Source of the DNA: Polytrichum commune
Taxonomy: Eukaryota; Streptophyta; Polytrichopsida; Polytrichales; Polytrichaceae
Length of the DNA: 64,000 nt
Assembly: GCA_950295325.1 (NCBI GenBank)
Contig: OX485807.1
Location: 20,679,666 to 20,743,665, forward strand
Direction: 5' to 3'
The position numbers and the translations under genes were made by a program. Shown here piece after piece: positions 11,985 to 27,259 of this stretch. How positions within the stretch are numbered: position 1 is the first letter of the stretch; every line of letters starts with the position of its first letter. The notes under the pieces were generated by a model. That model was not told where the DNA came from and ran no database searches. It saw nothing but the letters and a program-made list of their open reading frames with translations.

Positions 11985-13101
11985 CTACCGCACCTCCCCC
12001 TCTCCCTGCCACGCCTCCCCCTCTCCTCCTCTCCCTGCCGTCCCTCTCCCTCTCCCTGCCGTAGCACCCCCTCTCTGCGATGCTTCTCTGCATCTCTCCG
12101 ACGGCCCTCCCATTCTGTTCGACGCCCCTCCCCCTCTGGCCGACGTCCCTCCCCGCTGTAAAACCTGGGAGTCTTCCTGCGGCACCTCTTCTCTGCGGCT
12201 GCCGGATCTCTCGGCCTCTGCCGCTGCAACCCTCCTCTCCTCCTCTGCATGTTCTCTGGATTCCTCTTCACACAACATTTTCTTCAGTTTTTTTAGCTCT
12301 TCTCCCCTCCTAAGCCTCAGGTATTCGCGTGCATCCTCCCCTGCACTGTCTTCTATTGGCATGGTCATCAAGAGCAACATATTCTGGTCTTCAATAAGAG
12401 CAACTTTCTTCATTTGAACTGCTGCCATACTCCTTGTTGCCTCAGCTTGAGCATACAATGCTCCTTCCCTTATCTTTTGTTGCATGTTGTCTTGCTTTGT
12501 TGCTTCACTCCCCCCGGCCACTCATTATACACAGTTTGAGACCTTGCTGCACCCTCTGAAATGCCACCATCTTGATCTTGTGTGTTGCTTCCCTCGCACT
12601 CATGAGCTGATCGTTTCTTCCCCATAGGCGACTACGTCCATCCGTCAGCCCAGCGGGGACAGTCTTTGAGCAACAGCCAACAATGCTCAAAGACAAAATC
12701 TTTTTTTTTTTTTGCACTTTTCTGCCTATACAACTCCTTTGCATCTCTCAATGTATCTGCAGCATTGCTGCCACTCTTGTGCATACGCTGAATCTGACTG
12801 TAAATGCCACAAAACTTTGATACATTGTGTTTTATCAAACCCCACTTTGTCTCTAGACTTCGCAATGGCCGCACTCCATCTGGCCGGTTTGCATTGTAGT
12901 GTTCAGTAATCCTCTCCCAAAACACACCTGCCTTCTGCTGATTCCCCACTACACGATCTTGCGAAACCAGCATCACACTCCTACAAAGTTGCTCTTCTTC
13001 CACCCTCATAAAATTCTTTCCTTTGCAACCAAACTTTTGTTGGACCCCCTTCCGGTGATCCCATTCCACCACCTTGTTCCCTCCGACCAGCCATTGACAA
13101 A
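11985..13101 (-). pseudogene. Harbinger accessory Myb/SANT-like protein (ORF1), inactivated
   Basis: The minus-strand reading has KGKNFMRVEEEQLCRSVMLV, the first helix of the trihelix Myb/SANT-like domain. It continues with FWERITEHYNANRPDGVRPL, RSLETKWGLIKHNVSKFCGI and FVFEHCWLLLKDCPRW, an order typical of the accessory protein that partners plant PIF/Harbinger transposases in DNA binding and nuclear import. After CPRWADGWT an in-frame TAG interrupts, but the frame continues as SPMGKKRSAHECEGSN. A shift in a G-run at about 12513-12518 moves the frame to the coiled-coil C-terminus (QKIREGALYAQAEATRSMAA, then Lys/Glu/Leu-rich). The true start is unclear; an ATG in another frame at about 13093 suggests a further N-terminal shift. 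Confidence 0.75.
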
Positions 13102-13273
13102 ACCTCCAACAGTGTCAGACTGAAAAAGTCAAGTTTTGGAGGGTGGAAAAATTGCACATCAAGCTGCCGTCCAAGGCAGTTGGGATGGCGTGACCGGCAG
13201 TGGGTTTAGGGTTGCCAGGAGGGCGGTGGCGGCTGTACCAGGACCCACCCCGGCCACCTGCCGTTGGCGTGGC

Positions 13274-13299
13274 CGTTGGGGGGAACAGTGGCGATGCCC
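13274..13299 (-). repeat. Right terminal inverted repeat of the Harbinger element
   Basis: Ends ...GTGGCGATGCCC followed by TGA, mirroring the left end. A GC-rich subterminal block (13160-13290) lies just inside. Confidence 0.85.
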
Positions 13300-14100
13300 T
13301 GAGTAGAGTGGATATGGCACCAACAACAACAACAAGAAGGCCATGTGTGTGAGGAGAGGCAATATGTATTTTGCGTGGAGGGTGTTGTTTGGACAACATT
13401 GTGTGTGTTGCAGATGGGGGTGCAAGCAATGAATATGGAGTGGTTGAAGAGTGCGATACTCTACATGTTGGGTGAGGAGGGATGCAGTTGCAAGTGCAAT
13501 GGTTGGGCATGGAGATAGTCGACAAAGCTTGGGTGGCTCTGTTTGCAGGAAATCGAGCCCTAGCAGGCGTTGCAAGGGTCGCTGCAGACATTGATGTGAG
13601 AGGCTCACTTCACATTTTGTAGATAACGGAAATTGTAGTTTGTATGCACATTGTGGTGAAGGAGAGATAAGGGAGGTGAGGAGGAGAAATGCTAGGGTTA
13701 GGGTAAGACACCCAAGGTCGTGGAGATCTCTATGGGCACACTTTATGGAGCGATGCTTGTTTCCTTAATAAATTTGAGGTGTTTCTGGTCTGATGTTGAT
13801 GCTCATACCGGCTGGAGTTTGTGAGTTTTGAGTCTCGTGCGAGGCCACACCTGTGCAGGTTTGCTGTGGTTTGTTGTAAAAGCTTGAGGATGTGTCAGGG
13901 GTCCTAGTGTTTGTACGCCAACGATGGTTTGTTATGGATTCGATTGCGGCAAAAGCCGCACTCCTCTTGGTGCATTGTCGAGGGTAGGTGCTTCGCAGGT
14001 TTGAGTTTGTGTCTACTCCGTAGTGCATCCTCGGTTGCGGCACTGCTCCGGAGCTGCGTGCGGGCAGCCATGCCATCTCTGAATTGGCTCATACGGTTAG
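13300..14100 (-). mobile_element. Probable 5' part of the LINE split by the Harbinger element
   Basis: The minus strand is again rich in Thr/His/Pro codons, as on the far side of the Harbinger insertion. It contains a possible zinc-knuckle-like phrase (TMHQEECGFCRNRIHNKPSL, about 13970-13910) of the kind found in LINE ORF1 proteins. No frame is intact. The link to the 2310-7622 remnant rests on texture and on the clean TGA duplication at the Harbinger ends. Confidence 0.4.
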
Positions 14101-14124
14101 TACTTGGAGAGACACAAATAATGA

Positions 14125-14785
14125 TAAGGTAGAGGGTGCTTAAACCAACACTTTAAGCTATTGCACATACATATGGCTATGTGGTTGATATATAAAATAT
14201 ATATTCATATTAGCCTTTGGGCTAAACATAGGTATCAAGACAGAAAAAATGTTTTTAGTCTCAATTGAATATTTGATGAATATTCAAAGTCAAAACTACT
14301 AGCTTCCTTAAACCAATCCATAGGCCCCGTGTATAGCAACCTCGCATGTGATGAGGACCCCCCCACCTTCATTGCCTAGAACCAACACAACATAGTTGGG
14401 TGCTAGACCCAAAACCACATCAAAGCCCAAGTAGTAATGGTGCGCAAAGCCACATAGCTACCTCCATGGGAAATGACCCTTTTGTGCTTTGTGGGCCTAC
14501 CTCCTTGGCATTGTGAATAGAATGGCTAGAATAAGCTTAAATAAGCCACCTTAATCCCACCTTGAACCAATCCAAGATAGAGTGGAGCCTGTTACCTACC
14601 CTACATGGATGTTGCGGAGGCCGCTATGAGGTGGCACCACTAATGGCACCTAAAACCGTCACTCCGTGGGCCCATACACTCCTGCAGTGTCGGGTACGGT
14701 TCAAGGTTGTAGAGTGTTGGCAATTGGGAGGCGTTTATAGGTGTTGGTTTTGGATGGGGTGTTGGTTTTAGCACCCTCTACCTTA
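14125..14785. mobile_element. MITE with about 27-base terminal inverted repeats
   Basis: Left end TAAGGTAGAGGGTGCTTAAA; right end is its reverse complement with one base difference (..AGCACCCTCTACCTTA). The element is about 661 bases with no coding capacity. The TAA/TTA at the tips may be part of a TWA target site. Confidence 0.75.
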
Positions 14786-16567
14786 GTACATGCCTCCAAT
14801 CCCAAGAGTCAAACTATGTTCAATATAATATCATCAACTCCATTTCCTTAAGATGTTATTCTGATTGACTCAAAATTCAATTCCAAGCTGAGGAGGTGGG
14901 CGTTTTTTCAAGATAGATGAAATAGGATGATTTATGAGATCCTGAGCAGGTTGCCTTCTCAGTACCAACACATTCTTGCAAGGCTGGAAAAGCATGCATC
15001 ACACATAGAAGACAAGGAAAAAAACTGATTACCATGTGCATTCTGAAGAAGCAGAAATGACCACAAAAACCATATCTTCTGCTTGTTTTGTGGTGGGTGT
15101 GCAGGATGATTCAGAATTATAGCAAAACAGATACGTGAACTTTAAAACTGGTAACTAAGTAATCTGCATCCATACCTTCCTGATCTATCAGTGGAAGTAA
15201 GGCAGTTGTTTCACCACATGGGCAAGCACTATAAATATTTAGCAGGTTTTAGGAAGAGCCAGCAACACGAAAGTTTGAATGTGCAAGAGCTTCTAATCTC
15301 ATCATGCTTACGTGAGTCATGCCACAGGCTCTTTGAAGCAAACTCAACTTTCGTATCAAACACAAGGTATGTGGCCACTATTACAGCCACTGCCAGCAAC
15401 CAGGCAATTTTGACTGTTCGAGAAAATCTGGAACTGCGTGATCTAATTAGTAGTACTTGCAAATTTCAGACCTTGGTTCCTATTTTCAACATTGGACTTG
15501 AGATACAAAAGCCATGGGTTAAAAGTCAAAGGCTTTTCAAAGTAAACACAGGCCATTCCAATTGTGTAAACAAACTGAACCTCGAGAATATAATCCAATC
15601 TCATCATAAACATGCCTTTTTTTGTCCATTCTTAACTACAAGCCTTTGCCACATACCACTCACATGTAAGTGTACAATTAAGAGAAACCATATAAGGCCA
15701 ACATACCTCAGTTCCCATGTCTGAGATTGCTTGAGGATATGCTGGACTAATGCTACAGACACCCAGAGCCAGCTTATTTGGACAAGTCTATAAAAGATGG
15801 CACAATCTTCTAGAGAATATTTCGGAGCATCAACAAAATATCAGCGTGCACAAAACTCAAGTACATCTCTACAAGGGGGATTTCAGAATGCCTAATCCAG
15901 ATATCCCTGTGGACCACTCTGAGCACAACCACAATCAGGGTCGCAAATGGAACTTAAAAACGTCCAGCAGAAGGAACATCAGAATTGAAGCAAAAAGAAG
16001 CTTTCACACTGGTAATTGGACAATCTCCATCCGCAACTTCCTGATCTGGGAGACAAAAAAGATGCATTATAGACACATATACAAGACTTTGTCCTCGGGT
16101 TCATCAAGAAAAGCATCCAACTCTCACATCTGTATTAAGCCGATGTACCAGAAAGTGTCACTCGCATTCATAGCAAACTACAGGGGGGGGGGGAAAAAAA
16201 GTGGCCATCTGGCATGCATCGCACCATATTGCGAGCACTAGAAAATAGAAGGACTTGCTTTGACACCAATGAAATGGGAATATGTAGCTTCTCCTACATT
16301 TCTGCAGACAATTGTGGAGCGCACCCCATGACAAATGCAGACCCCGGCTATCAATGACTTCAGCTCTGCCTCAGATACTGAGCGCTAATATACACCCGGC
16401 CAAGGGGAGCCAGTCAATCTACAACCTAACAGAAAAGAAGGGGCATTTATCATGTCTAGAAGGGTAAAAGGAACTGTGAGCAAAACTGAGCTTTGACCCA
16501 ATCTCAAGGGCCAGTAGATGAAGCTACCAAAAATTTACCAACTGCAATATATGGCCAACTAGGGTCT
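14786..16567. other. Downstream region of the helicase gene; nothing firm
   Basis: The helicase 3' UTR probably occupies the right end (about 16,270-16,567). A minus-strand frame at 15462-15229 has a hydrophobic run VKIAWLLAVAVIVATYLVF flanked by possible splice signals (GTAAGC near 15312). It could be an exon of an unmodelled gene, but no partner exons were found. Confidence 0.3.
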
Positions 16568-19642
<3,075 letters not shown>

Positions 19643-19645
<3 letters not shown>

Positions 19646-20062
19646 ATCTCTTTCAATCTTACTTTTCAAAGTACCTCTCAACAAAGCCTTTGTGGATTCT
19701 TGTTCTCTTATCAATTTGCGTGTTTACTATATTTCCAAAGTCTGCTTGAAGTTTATCCTGTTACCTGCACCAAAAAGAACCACAAAAAAAGCTGAATATC
19801 TACTGCAACACAAGGAAACCAGGTTGCATGTGAAAAATCTTAAATCGAGTTACACACATATCTCTTTCAATCTTACTTTTCAAACTAAGACAAGTGAGTT
19901 CTTTCTCTCTTATAGCTGCGCGTGCGTACTGTATTTCCAAAGTCTGTCAACTGAGGTTAACTATTAACCCTGTTTGCTTCACCATAAAAAGAAGCCACCA
20001 AAAAGCTGATCATCTATTGCAACACATGAAACCAGGTTGCTTGTGAAAAAACTTGGATCGAG
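19643..20062. repeat. Tandem duplication at the start of the helicase gene
   Basis: CATATCTCTTTCAATCTTAC begins at 19643 and again at 19857, and similarity continues through both units (period 214; for example CTATTGCAACACA and CCAGGTTGC in each). The first unit starts at the start codon and includes the leader exon and the presumed 3' splice site at 19765. The second unit therefore duplicates a non-coding copy of the leader/splice region upstream. Confidence 0.8.
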
Positions 20063-21036
20063 TTGTTCAACATACATGAAGCACTGGCTAATCCGTATCG
20101 AGTGCTTAGGTGCAGAAGAAATTCATCCATAACTAAACTGATCTCTCTTATCACTAATCTGTGATGTACGGCGGGTCACTTGCCTAAAACATTTCTCTCA
20201 GTTGACCTGCGCGAAATTAGACCCCCCGAGCACCACCAGAAGAAGCCGTATGAATGAGAGCATTCAAGCAGATCCCTAAGATAGCACTAAAGCTGACGAA
20301 CGAGGAAAAGACAAATCTACAACAAAAGCATGCTCATGCTCGACAGCATAGAATGAGCCTTCCCAGCAGACGACTCTAGCAGAAAGACATCATGAAGACC
20401 ACCGAACAACTATCAGAGTCGAGAAAACTCGAATGACCATAAGAACGAAGCTAAGATAGTCAAGTATTTGAGTTCGAGTTCAACCACGAGCTTTCAACCT
20501 TTTTAAACACTCCCCTTCCCCCGTCTCCCTTACAAAAAAGATTCGCCCCCACGCCTCACACATAGAATAACAACACTCCGAAACATGCACATAGAATCAC
20601 AACCCTCTTCTCCCTCACCACTCAGATCTCCATGCATCTGGAAACCCTGTTCCCCATGCCAAAACCTCACAGCCGGCCCACTCAATACTGTTCCTCCCCA
20701 CCCTAGCGGCACCTCCAACTTTCCCCCGCTCCGTTCCACATGCAATAAATCTAACCCGGCCGGTATGCCGAAACCAGGACAATAAACTCCACACAGAAAA
20801 AAAACTACAAAAACTCGCTAAGCGCGCGAACATACACCGCCGCAAACCCGCGCACTCCAACCCCTCAGCAGCAACTCAAGCCTAGCAAGAAGAAAAACTC
20901 GCGGGACACATACATGCACATGTTACGAGAGTTGCGAAAGCGGCGACAGCCGAAACCCTTGGGTGACGATAAAAGTGATGTGGAGTGCTGTGTAGTGATG
21001 TGAAGTGATGGAGGGGAGTGAGGTGAGGGAGCTTAC
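19765..21036 (-). other. Probable leader (5' UTR) intron of the helicase gene
   Basis: On the minus strand a good donor (CAC then GTAAGC at 21036) and an acceptor (TGCAG ending at 19765) frame a 1.27-kb intron. A 5' UTR exon would lie at about 21037-21250, in CT-rich sequence with AACCCTA, typical of plant housekeeping promoters. The gene model is inferred from splice consensus only. Confidence 0.55.
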
Positions 21037-21437
21037 GTGAACGGCTACGGCGAGCGCAGCGACGAGATGAGATGAGACGACGCAACACCGGCGACGAAAG
21101 GGGGAGGAAGGAGAAGGTTAGGGAATAGAAAAGAAAGTGACCCCCGAGGGTTTGGCTATGGAGGAAGAAAGAGGCAGCAGCAGCTCTCGCGGGGGAGGCT
21201 AGGGAGGGAGGGCGAGAAAGAGACGGGGTCCAAACCCTAATCTTGTCCCCCGCTTTCCTCCGAACAGGCCCGTTTCTGTGTGTGAACGCGGCCTTTTGCG
21301 GGCCTCTTCTGAGTTAACTGGTGGACTCACTGCCACACTCTTCTGCCGTTTGCCTCATCAAATACGTTAAGCTTCCATGTCACGGTGGTTGGCAATCCCA
21401 TAACTAAGATATTGTTGTGCTTAGTAGATATTGATCT

Positions 21438-21790
21438 AAGGTGTATGTGGGTGTTATTTGGTTCCTTTTTCATGTTCTCCAACTTCTAATGATTCGATTT
21501 AAACCACACAAAAGATCGAGTTACATTAGCAAATCTATAATGAAACATCTACCAATATCGGACCTCCCCTTATTCAGTTATGGTCATCGAAAGTGCATGT
21601 TTGTTCATTTTTTAATTGAATACATAGGTCCTCCCAGTTGTGTTCATTATTGAGTGTATAGTTGTTATTAGTATCTAAAGATAAAGTCCAATCTCTTTGA
21701 ACATGCGTCTTTATGTTATTTGCTCTTTGATCCTCACCGAACCACATACCAATCGAATATAAGGGTTTGATTAAGAAAAACGAGTCACTT
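21438..21790. mobile_element. Small inverted-repeat element, family D copy 1
   Basis: Starts AAGGTGTATGTGGGTGTTAT and shares its interior (TCCTCCCAGTTGTGTTCAT, GATCCTCACCGAACCACA) with copies at 30689, 60364 and 60752. Its right terminal repeat is degraded. Confidence 0.65.
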
Positions 21791-24030
21791 AAGACTCGTC
21801 AACTTTGTGTGTAAATGCGTGAGGGGGAGTGCATTATGTGCATATGAATGCCACAAGGGGGAGGGGAGGGCATTCTTTGTGTGTAATGCATGACCCAAAA
21901 GTTGTTCTATTGCATAAAACATTGTTGGTTGTTAGTTGATTATATTCCATTTTCAGATTGTCCGGTGCATTCCACTAGGGGGGGTTGGGTTGGGATTGCC
22001 TTGTAGGGGGAACCATTGCTATCACCTAGCGGAGTTGTATTGCCATATGTGGGGATGGATTGGTGGCATCATTATCAAAGGCATGATGACTCATAACATG
22101 TAGAACAATCAACAATGTTTTGTTGGGGGGTAAAAGCACCACATGAGGCATAAGGATTGAATACAGGTGTTTGTGAATGTAAGATCCATGCCAAATTTCA
22201 ATGGTTTTGATTGGTTAGGGAAAACTAAATGCCCCATCGTAAAATGTAATGCCCTCATGGAAAGTGTAATGCATTCCCCCACATATGTCTATGCAATTTT
22301 ACATAACATAGGAGGTTTATGTGATGTGCCTCTACTCAAGCATGTTAAATTGTTCAAATTTATCACATGAATTAAAAAAATCATTTATTGATCTAAAAGC
22401 TCACCCATAAGAAAGAAAGAAAAAGAAAAGAAAAAGTACGCCCGTATCTTCATACCGGCATGATCTCACCCATAACATTAGTCAACAAATGTTCTCACGT
22501 CTTGCTTCGTTTACATGTTGATAAGATGATGATAAGATGCTACCAACTTGGGCAGTCATGGTATTCTCAGGCTGACAATGTTTAACACGACATGTTAATG
22601 TGAAATGATTCCCAACATCTTGTGAGTCGGGCCCATGGCCAACCCACCTCAACACCCAAGTTGAGTAATGTTATGCCTCCCAACATGGAGACACACACAA
22701 AACATGACATGTGTTTTTCTTCCCTCGAACCTTGTATCTATACATAGTCTAAAGTCTCACTTTATATAAATATATAAATATATATATTTAGAAGTCTAAA
22801 GTTCCACTATATATATATAAAAAAATTATATGTAAAAAGGATCCTTTGATGTTGTGATCTTCCTTTGATCATAATTATCCAACTTCTCATCCATCCACGC
22901 TCCTTAGCCTCATATATTCATCCTTGCATTTTTCTATCATCCTCAATTTCCAAATTCCCAAATCATCCACTACAACTTCGAATTATATATTAAACAAATT
23001 GGATTGGATTTTTGAGTTTTTCTACATCAACACCTCTACACCGGCAAGGGTTTCGTACATAGGTGTTAGTAACGATATCGTAATATCCTTCACCATACTC
23101 TTGCTTTGTAAAACATAGGCACCTTATATGTTGTGATTGTTCACTGTGGATCACAACATGACCTTTTATGTAATCTCATAAATAATCACCATCAATCTTA
23201 TCGTGCATCGAATGGTCCAAAATTTGCACCATGGTTTTATGCGTTATGAGGCAATCATTGTGCAAATAAAGGCCAACCTTCGTATTCACATAGTCCCCCC
23301 CCCCCCACCCTTTCGGGCCTTATCTACCACAAATTTGTGATATGAAATTTGCATCGATACCAATATTGATAATATGGACATCCATCATTGTCATGGTGTA
23401 CATACAAGCTAGGTCTTCTATCAAGGGACGAAACGTCTCTTGTTCATGCCAACCCACATGCTATTGTCATATATGGGCATCCATCGCTTTGTATGAACGT
23501 GGCATTCTCTCACCCTTGTATGAACTAATTCGATGACTTGTCGTCAAAATCTCATGCCATTTCTCTCAATACAATAGATGTAATGTGATAAATTCGTTTG
23601 TGTAATTAAGACATTGTTGGGGTCTTATTAAAATGAAACATATTTCAATTAGCCCACTCATGTTAATATATTATACATCATCATTATGAGCTACTTAGGA
23701 GGTTCAAGTTGAGGTTGTAGCCATTTTCCTCGTAATTGTGGAGCTTGTGTGAGTATCTCACTCAGTATCAAAGTGAAGATTCTCTTTCTTCTTGAATGAT
23801 TGTATAGCTCCCCCTCACCCCTCCCCAAGTGGATCGCCCGTGTATTGAGTAATTAACCTAAAGCCGGAATTAAACCCAACTCAAATCTAGACGTTTCATT
23901 AAGTGACGGAAATAAGCCCATTCATCTTGTATGTTTGATATATTAGTGTTTAAGTACATATTTAAGATTAGATAAATTATTTTGTGTAATTAAATTGTTT
24001 CTTGTATTGTATTATCACAACTATGAATCA
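21791..24030. other. Intergenic DNA, no gene seen
   Basis: AT-rich, with a TATA-type dinucleotide tract at about 22765-22830 and a C-run at 23297. About 23690-23810 resembles 42270-42350 (ATCAAAGTGAAGATTCTC in both), so an unnamed dispersed repeat is present. Only short chance frames occur. Confidence 0.5.
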
Positions 24031-24532
24031 GGGCCACTTTACACACGAGCCGAGAGCCGTGACCTTGAGATTGTGAGAGCCCAAAAGAAAGTGTCCAAAG
24101 GTTATCCCAAGACACCTCCAAAATCATGAAGTGTGGTCACGGATCCTCAAGTGTAGTAGTGTGAAGTCATATGTGACCAGGCCCTCAACCAAATGCTATT
24201 TCAATGAATTTTTATTCATGTGGGTCCTCACACATGATAAAATATAATAAATCAATGGTTGTGAGCGTTCGGAGTGCCATGGTCTCCCAATTTCTTGAAA
24301 GGCCTACCTCCAAGAGGTGGTTTTTGGAAATAATCCAAGTGGGTATGAAACATGATCCATTCGATGCCATGTAGGAATCCATGTAGACTTTACATCCATC
24401 TTGCATTCACATACTCCGTTGGTCCCTCAAACGTAGTGTGAAGTGAACTTGGACCAACTCCGCCTTTTCCACCAACGAGAGTGCTTGAAGTGTAATGGTC
24501 ACGGGCTCTCAGTCTCGTGTGTGAAGTGGCCC
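24031..24532. mobile_element. Harbinger-like MITE, GGGCCACTT family, copy 1
   Basis: A 502-base element with ends GGGCCACTTTACACACGAG and CTCGTGTGTGAAGTGGCCC. Flanks are TCA and TAA, so the 3-base target duplication is imperfect. Motifs of the type TAGTGTGAAGT recur inside. It is non-coding and collinear with the copy at 55353, which carries an insertion. Confidence 0.8.
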
Positions 24533-26600
24533 TAATAAGCAAGTGAAACTGATTCGGATTTAGAACAAAGTGGCACGTGTCACTCTTCACTTGCTCAAGA
24601 CCTCTACAAAAGTCCATGTGTTGTTTCAAAAAATCAACATTTCTACATCAAAGTGTCGAACATGCTTATCGTCGAAGATGGTGGCCACACATGACACTAA
24701 ATGCTATTAGGTACCTCAGTTGAAAATGGATAATGTGGGCCCAACATGGACAAGTGAACAAGAAAAGTGGTATGCCCTTCAACCATGACAAGTTTTTTTC
24801 ATATTTAGTAAGGATCCAATCTATATAGGCTCAATTATATATAGATGTCATTCTAAGAAAAGGCAACCTTCCAATGAGTTCACAATTTATTTTTTTTGTG
24901 CAATTTTTTTTGTCTATGATGCTAATTTAGTGAAGCCTCCTTACTTAGCTCCCCCCTACCTTGGCCTTTTTCTCTCTCCCCTTCAATTGTGAGTCACCAT
25001 AACTTTCTCTCCACTACGGTACTTGTTCCTTGATATTTTGTAATTTTGACACACATGAAACTAAAAAGCTTAATTTGTCTTGGAGATTTGGAGTTTTGCA
25101 ACAAATGTTTCAATTCGCACCACTATAAATTGTGCTATAGAATTTCGAATTTCACAAAGCCTACCTCATAAGTCGTGGTGTGTGGTGGGGCCCGCACCGG
25201 GGGGGGGGATCGGAGAGCTTTTTCAAAATGTGCGGGAAGTGTGTGAGGAGTTGAAGTCGTGTGTGGAAGTACAATAACTTGGTTGGCAATCAAGTTGGCA
25301 TCGTCCTTGTCCCTTTTCAAGTTGCGTAACTCTCATGAGTCCAAATCCAAGAGGCACCCAATCACGACATGTTTGGGAAAAAAGCATGTGACCACCTCCT
25401 CCTCCAAGATAGACAAGTGCCAAAACCACCACCCCACCCACCACCCAACGTGGAAACAATGTTGATTTCATAGCTTGAAACTAATGGCATATATTCAATT
25501 GAAATTGCAAAATGTTAATATGCTATGACGACGAAGAATTCAAATAGGGAATATCTTACAAATTGGTCCATACTAATCACTTCCAACTTTTTTTTTGGGG
25601 GGGGGGGGGACACAAATTGAAAATGAATTGATTGCAGGGAAAAAGTATAACCACCTCAAGAGAAGCTGCCCAAAACTGAGGGGACTGAAGAAATAATGCA
25701 TGTTTGTGCCCGCACTGAGGTTTCGATTTATTGATTGCGAATTGCCATAAGGGTTTCTTGTCTCATGTATTTCTTCCCCCATGGGATGGACTTTTCATAC
25801 CACGTACAAACTAATGTGAGTGTAAGTGTGGATATTTCTCGAGGTGTTGGTGTACGTAGTATACATAACGGAGATCTAAGAATTTTCTCTAATGTGTACA
25901 TATAAAAAGGTTGTAAAGAATCTTGAAATAAAGGTAGATGTATGAAAAGGGCCCTCGAGGTTTATAGAATGTGTTTGACGACCTATGTGTCGGTTTCATC
26001 TAATTCATATTTTCATCCATTGATGTCATGTGGTAATAGTCCTCAGTGACTCCCTTGTTGGTTCTTATTAAGGTTTGCATTTGGGTTATAGGACAAGCTA
26101 GAGGCTCTTGGAATGCTTATGGGCTCCCTCGGATTTTGCTCTCCGGATTGTGGCTAAGTTATTGTGCTATTGTCTTTGTTTGTTTGATGCAATCGTTGAG
26201 TTACATGTTGTGGATGAAAAAAATGTTCAACGACTTTCTCATTAGAAAGTGAATATGGATTTTACATGTAACTCACCATGCAGTCAGTAGGTACACATTT
26301 TTTTTTCTCTGTAAACTTCTCGTATACATGGGGGTTAATTTCACGGTGATCCATGCACTTTATTTAGGTTTCCAATGAAAAATACACCCCTTGGGTTTCT
26401 TCCCTTTTGACGGTTGTGCCATAATGGAATAAGCACATTGCCACGAAGATTGAAATAATTTTTGAATTCACATTTTCATTCCTTCACGCTATTCTTTTCT
26501 TCGTCCCAAAATGTATATGTGTTTGTGAAGATGTTCGTACCTATTCCGCCACATATGACTTCACTATAGTGTGAGATTGGTGGGATATGATAGTCATGAA
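24533..26600. other. Intergenic DNA, no gene seen
   Basis: Short frames only. A G-run lies at about 25599-25609 and a G-tract at about 25199. No inverted-repeat element could be delimited. Confidence 0.45.
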
Positions 26601-26884
26601 GTTGTGGTTGTGGTTTCAATGCTTCCACCACAATAAGGCACCCATTCAAATCTTATCGATTACAATGCATTAAACTGGATTAAATCATTATGAGAAAACT
26701 TATGCTAATATTTGTGGTTTTTTTTTGGTTGTCAAAGAGATTCTGCATGTTGTTTGTTTTGTTGTGAGAAGAATGCCAATGTGAAAATATTGTTCAACAA
26801 AAACATTGAGTGTGAGAAGAAAAGGGTACATGTTGGCGATGATGACATTAAGTTTTTAGCTACGATATGGAGGAAGACTAGCTA

Positions 26885-27251
26885 ATGAATGGCTTGGTGC
26901 CTCAATGGGGCGTTCGTGAGAAACATCCAATTCTCATTCAAATGTTTATTGAGGAGTTGTCTAAGCATGGAGAAGTAGTTGTTAATGTCACAATTTTTAC
27001 TAAGTTGCTTTCCAATGGTGATCTCTACATTCATGTTTCAACAACTGCACGTTATTGTTTCAATGATTCTACCTTTGTTTGTATTGTTCATTAAACAATT
27101 GATGTATATGATTTGTATTTTGTTCCACTCAGGTGCCTCTTTCCACGCATTTCGTAAGAATGGATGCCATCTGGTCGTTTACGAGGCATGTTACCTCTTT
27201 TTAGTAAAATACTTGAACCTCTTTGGGAGTTGTCGTCTCAAAACCCCATAG
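26885..27251 (+). pseudogene. Fragment resembling an N4/N6 DNA methyltransferase
   Basis: Two frames, probably separated by an intron or a gap, read WGVREKHPILIQMFIEELSK followed by HGEVVVN (26906-26986), then GASFHAFRKNGCHLVVYEA after a CACTCAG acceptor-like sequence (27130). This order, G.R.KHP..I...I...S..GEVV, then G.S..A....G.....E., matches the C-terminal half of the N4-cytosine/N6-adenine methyltransferase fold, where the second part holds the SAM-binding glycine loop. The DPF-like loop itself is not convincing here (VTIFTKLLSN). The catalytic (D/N)PP(Y/F/W) motif was not found upstream. Probably a decayed gene or transposon cargo. Confidence 0.3.
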
Positions 27252-27259
27252 TCGTTCAA

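Larger units (their letters stand above)
7623..13299. mobile_element. PIF/Harbinger DNA transposon, two-gene, decayed
   Basis: A 5,677-base element bounded by inverted repeats that start GGGCATCGCCAC and share TTCCCCCCAACG (7623-7649 and 13274-13299). It is flanked by a 3-base direct repeat TGA (7620-7622 and 13300-13302), the size typical of PIF/Harbinger. It carries the two genes characteristic of plant members: a DDE transposase on the plus strand and a Myb/SANT protein on the minus strand, converging toward the middle. GC-rich subterminal blocks lie just inside each end. Both genes are broken, and an AT-rich block with tandem repeats occupies the middle (about 9360-11300). It lies within LINE sequence. 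Confidence 0.85.

Noticed and set aside
11537-12271. Long Arg/Gly/Glu-rich minus frames and Ser/Pro plus frames
   Set aside because: Low-complexity CCCTCT tracts keep several frames open at once; no domain.
15191-15724. 177-codon plus frame opposite the helicase downstream region
   Set aside because: No ATG at the start given, no domain, and a minus-strand frame with a hydrophobic run overlaps it; not supported as a gene.
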